From NCBI GenBank assembly GCA_025454445.1, contig JALOOK010000243.1:1-7203 (forward strand): a stretch of DNA of 7,203 nt. The letters run 5' to 3'. Of this stretch, positions 5,545 through 7,203 are shown piece by piece. The notes beneath the pieces were generated by a model. The model ran no database searches. It had not been told where the DNA came from and was given only the letters and a program-made list of their open reading frames with translations. The stretch comes from Oscillatoria sp. Prado101 (GTDB lineage: Bacteria; Cyanobacteriota; Cyanobacteriia; Cyanobacteriales; Oscillatoriaceae). Position numbers and translations under genes: made by a program. Numbering within the stretch: the first letter of the stretch is position 1; each line of letters opens with the position of its first letter.

Positions 5545-5579
5545 CAGAAACCCGGTTTCTTTAAGAAACCGGGTTTCTG
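5545..5579. repeat. AGAAACC palindromic repeat between convergent genes
   Basis: AGAAACCCGGTTTCT (5546-5560), TTA, then AGAAACCGGGTTTCT (5564-5578) form a perfect 15-base stem with a 3-base loop, 16 with the flanking C-G. Each arm is itself almost a palindrome, so either arm can also fold alone. The same motif recurs at 6471-6506 and, in part, at 6697-6707. It may act as a two-way terminator here. Confidence 0.7.
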
Positions 5580-5649
5580 GCCACCACTGACGCTGCCGGC
5601 GCTTTGAGAAATTCCTGTTTTCCCCAACCCCCAAAGTAGCCGGCAAAAC

Positions 5650-6357
5650 TCACAGGAGGAATTGATTTAAGAAAAAAGCCACCGCCGCACTCCCCAAAGG
5701 CACCGTGAGATTGTCAATCCCAAACCAGGAAAAAGCTTCCAACCCAGTCGCCACAAAAGCCACCGCCACCGGCACCTGCCAAGTGGCCGAAACATTGCCT
5801 TGCACCGCCAGCAGAATCGAGCCACAGACAGCAAAGCTGACGAGAGCCATCGTCAGAGAGCCTTCCCAGCTCTTTTTACTCCCCCAGAACTCGTAGCGGT
5901 GCTGGCCAAAGCGCTGGCCAATCAGCGCCGCTAACCCATCCCCCCAAGTCATCACCAAAATCCCGATAGCAGCATACTGGGGCTGTTGCAGTGGCCAAAA
6001 CCAGGCCACCAGCACCCCGATACTGACGGCATAGAAAAACGTCCCAAAGCTCAGGCGTCCCACACTGTTGATACCCGGTAAAATGGGAAACCGGTAGGAC
6101 AAAAGCGCCACCGCACTCGATAAAACCGCTGCCCCAATGGCCACCCATGCCGGTATTTGCAGCCACCAAGCAAGCAAGATGACGTTGCCGGTGCCAATGT
6201 GGACTATCTTGCGCGTAATCTCGAAATCGACAGAGGCATAGCGGTGTAACGACTCAGCTAGGAGCAATATCGCACCCAACCAGATGCCAACGACTGTCAC
6301 CTGGAGCCACAAAACAGGGACTGATGCTGGCTCAAGCACTTCAGTAAATAACGACAC
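5650..6357 (-). CDS. Phytol kinase-like CTP-dependent membrane kinase (VTE5/dolichol kinase family)
   Basis: Members of this CTP-transferase-like family phosphorylate prenyl alcohols. The plant and cyanobacterial branch phosphorylates phytol from chlorophyll breakdown for reuse in tocopherol and related lipids, at the membrane. The protein has 235 residues, a common length for the branch, and about six or seven hydrophobic segments (about 15-35, 55-75, 77-90, 104-120, 129-147, 170-187 and 195-210, plus a short C-terminal one). Visible motifs are ITRKIVHIGTGN (47-58), TWGDGLAALIGQRFG (137-151), GSKKSWEGSL (159-168) and GIDNLTVPLGS (213-223), all fitting the family. The start is GTG at 6357; the nearby upstream ATG is out of frame, and no other Met occurs before residue 136. 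Exact substrate (phytol, farnesol or another polyprenol) cannot be told from sequence alone. Confidence 0.85.
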   Translation of the reverse strand: MSLFTEVLEPASVPVLWLQVTVVGIWLGAILLLAESLHRYASVDFEITRKIVHIGTGNVILLAWWLQIPAWVAIGAAVLSSAVALLSYRFPILPGINSVGRLSFGTFFYAVSIGVLVAWFWPLQQPQYAAIGILVMTWGDGLAALIGQRFGQHRYEFWGSKKSWEGSLTMALVSFAVCGSILLAVQGNVSATWQVPVAVAFVATGLEAFSWFGIDNLTVPLGSAAVAFFLNQFLL

Positions 6358-6470
6358 GATGTCATAAAGTAGAACGCTACCTATGACTCTATTCGATTTT
6401 GGCCACCCCTACTGCCCCGATCTCCACCGGCTCACTCGCCCCCACTCCCGCGCTTCCTGTTGAGTTCTTT

Positions 6471-6506
6471 CAGAAACCGGGTAACTTCGGCGAAACCGGG
6501 TTTCTG
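6471..6506. repeat. AGAAACC repeat, degenerate copy
   Basis: CAGAAACC (6471-6478) and GGTTTCTG (6499-6506) pair, and GAAACCGGGT occurs twice in direct order (6473-6482 and 6492-6501). It is the same family as the perfect copy at 5545-5579, with a different centre. Confidence 0.6.
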
Positions 6507-6522
6507 GGCTGCCTCGTTGCCT

Positions 6523-6548
6523 CGTTCCCAGCATGGCAGCTGGGAACG
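6523..6548. repeat. CGTTCCCAGC palindromic repeat
   Basis: CGTTCCCAGC (6523-6532) and GCTGGGAACG (6539-6548) form a perfect 10-base stem with a 6-base loop. It resembles short dispersed palindromes I recall from filamentous cyanobacteria. Only one copy is in this window. Confidence 0.6.
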
Positions 6549-6556
6549 GTGGTCTA

Positions 6557-6569
6557 GAGGCTCTGCCTC
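6557..6569. repeat. GAGGC/GCCTC mini-hairpin
   Basis: GAGGC and GCCTC around TCT, 8 bases after the preceding hairpin; the two probably belong to one composite repeat. Confidence 0.4.
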
Positions 6570-6626
6570 ATGCATGAAGTGAAAGGCAGATTAAAAGTTT
6601 AACAGCTTGAACATGCGAATTTGGGG

Positions 6627-6691
6627 GTAGGGGCGGGTTGATTACAACTCTGAGTTTTCTCACCAATCTCGCCGGTAAGCCCCGCCCCTAC
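6627..6691. repeat. GTAGGGGCGGG inverted repeat (65 bases)
   Basis: GTAGGGGCGGG (6627-6637) and CCCGCCCCTAC (6681-6691) are perfect 11-base inverted ends around a 43-base centre. Such ends suggest a small dispersed repeat or MITE-like unit. I see no flanking direct repeat and no other copy in the window. Confidence 0.55.
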
Positions 6692-6752
6692 AAGTCACCG
6701 GGTTTCTATCTTGGGCTGTCAGAATTGAACTCTTTTAAAAACGTCTTTGCCG

Positions 6753-7203
6753 CTACACCCGCGAGCGCACAAACGCCTCCAGCCGAGCCATGCCCTTCTC
6801 TATGGTAGCCATATCAGTCGCGTATGACAAGCGAATGCAGTCGTCCGCACCGAAGGCAATCCCTGGAACAGCCGCCACCTGCTGAGATTCCAGCAAACCC
6901 TCACAGAACTCCCGCGATTTCAGCCCCGTCTTGCTGATATTCGGAAACATGTAGAAAGCGCCGTCTGGTTTCGGGCAGTACAGTCCGGGAATAGAGTTAA
7001 GCAATTCTAGCATAACTTCCCGGCGCTTGGCAAAAGCTTGGCGCATTTCTTCGACAGAATCTTGCGGGCCTTCCAAAGCAGCGATTGCGCCATACTGGGC
7101 AAACGTACACACATTAGAGGTACTGTGGCTTTGCAGGGTGACGGTGGCTTTAATCAAATCTTTCGGCCCCGCCAGATAGCCCAGACGCCAGCCGGTCATC
7201 GAG
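6753..7203 (-). CDS. Class I/II PLP-dependent aminotransferase, aspartate aminotransferase type (C-terminal 149 residues)
   Basis: Such enzymes pass an amino group between aspartate (in some members prephenate or another acceptor) and 2-oxoglutarate, in the cytosol. Only the C-terminal part is here; roughly 240 N-terminal residues, including the PLP-binding lysine just upstream of the first visible residue, lie beyond the window. The visible sequence starts SMTGWRLGYLAGP, the stretch that follows the active-site lysine in the family. It continues with QSHSTSNVCTFAQYGAIAAL, PDGAFYMFPNI, VPGIAFGADD and CIRLSYA, whose Arg is expected to bind the substrate carboxylate. The protein ends normally (TAG at 6753). 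The pattern fits the bacterial 1-beta aspartate aminotransferases, but the substrate cannot be fixed from this fragment. Confidence 0.9.
   Translation of the reverse strand, partial: SMTGWRLGYLAGPKDLIKATVTLQSHSTSNVCTFAQYGAIAALEGPQDSVEEMRQAFAKRREVMLELLNSIPGLYCPKPDGAFYMFPNISKTGLKSREFCEGLLESQQVAAVPGIAFGADDCIRLSYATDMATIEKGMARLEAFVRSRV

Larger units (their letters stand above)
6358..6752. other. Repeat-rich intergenic region without genes
   Basis: 395 bases between two minus-strand genes. I see no open frame with a credible start. It holds at least four separate palindromic repeats, listed individually, packed between about 6471 and 6707. The promoter of the phytol kinase-like gene should lie at its left end (about 6360-6460), but I see no clear -10/-35 pair. 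Confidence 0.7.

Noticed and set aside
4687..5627. Minus-strand open frames (containing FWVFIV and GGCHHILHG) that recur across the small-gene array.
   Set aside because: They are the complement of the repeated small genes. They do not share a common start or end between copies and lack ribosome binding sites; the plus-strand frames are conserved instead.
6358..6752. A tRNA or other stable RNA gene in the gap, suggested by the many hairpins.
   Set aside because: No cloverleaf, T-loop signature or known RNA motif could be traced; the hairpins are independent short repeats.

Overview
The window looks like a chromosomal segment of a cyanobacterium, probably a filamentous Oscillatoriales-type one. 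The grounds are a HIP1 octamer (GCGATCGC, 2913-2920), cyanobacterial-style versions of NadD, NadE, PncB and a phytol kinase-like protein, and intergenic DNA full of short palindromes of the AGAAACCGGGTTTCT and GTAGGGGCGGG kinds. I associate those with such genomes from memory. The species cannot be told from the sequence.

From 1 to about 4280 lies an NAD-biosynthesis cluster, all on the minus strand. In transcription order it is pncB (nicotinate salvage), nadD (nicotinate mononucleotide adenylylation), an NrtR-like Nudix/winged-helix protein (probable NAD-pathway repressor) and nadE (glutamine-dependent NAD synthetase, cut by the window start). Together they turn nicotinate into NAD+ and carry their own likely regulator. 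pncB, nadD and nrtR are tightly packed; nrtR overlaps the end of nadD by 19 bases. A 418-base gap separates nrtR from nadE. It holds a roughly 310-base terminal-inverted-repeat element flanked by a perfect 7-base direct repeat, which I read as an MITE-like insertion.

Upstream of pncB (4193-4640) are an AT-rich promoter region with a perfect 7+7 palindrome and then about 360 bases with no convincing gene. From 4641 to about 5500, on the plus strand, three tandem copies of a roughly 287-base unit each carry a conserved leader, a ribosome binding site and a 49-codon gene too short for usual gene finders. The three proteins share the core DDKYPEVGVQPF, and I do not recognise a characterised family. 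This is the most interesting item in the window.

Between this array and the next, convergent gene are two strong hairpins (5511-5579). Then come, on the minus strand, a phytol kinase/CTP-transferase-like membrane protein (5650-6357), a 395-base gap packed with palindromic repeats (6358-6752), and the C-terminal part of a class I/II PLP-dependent aminotransferase of aspartate aminotransferase type, cut by the window end.
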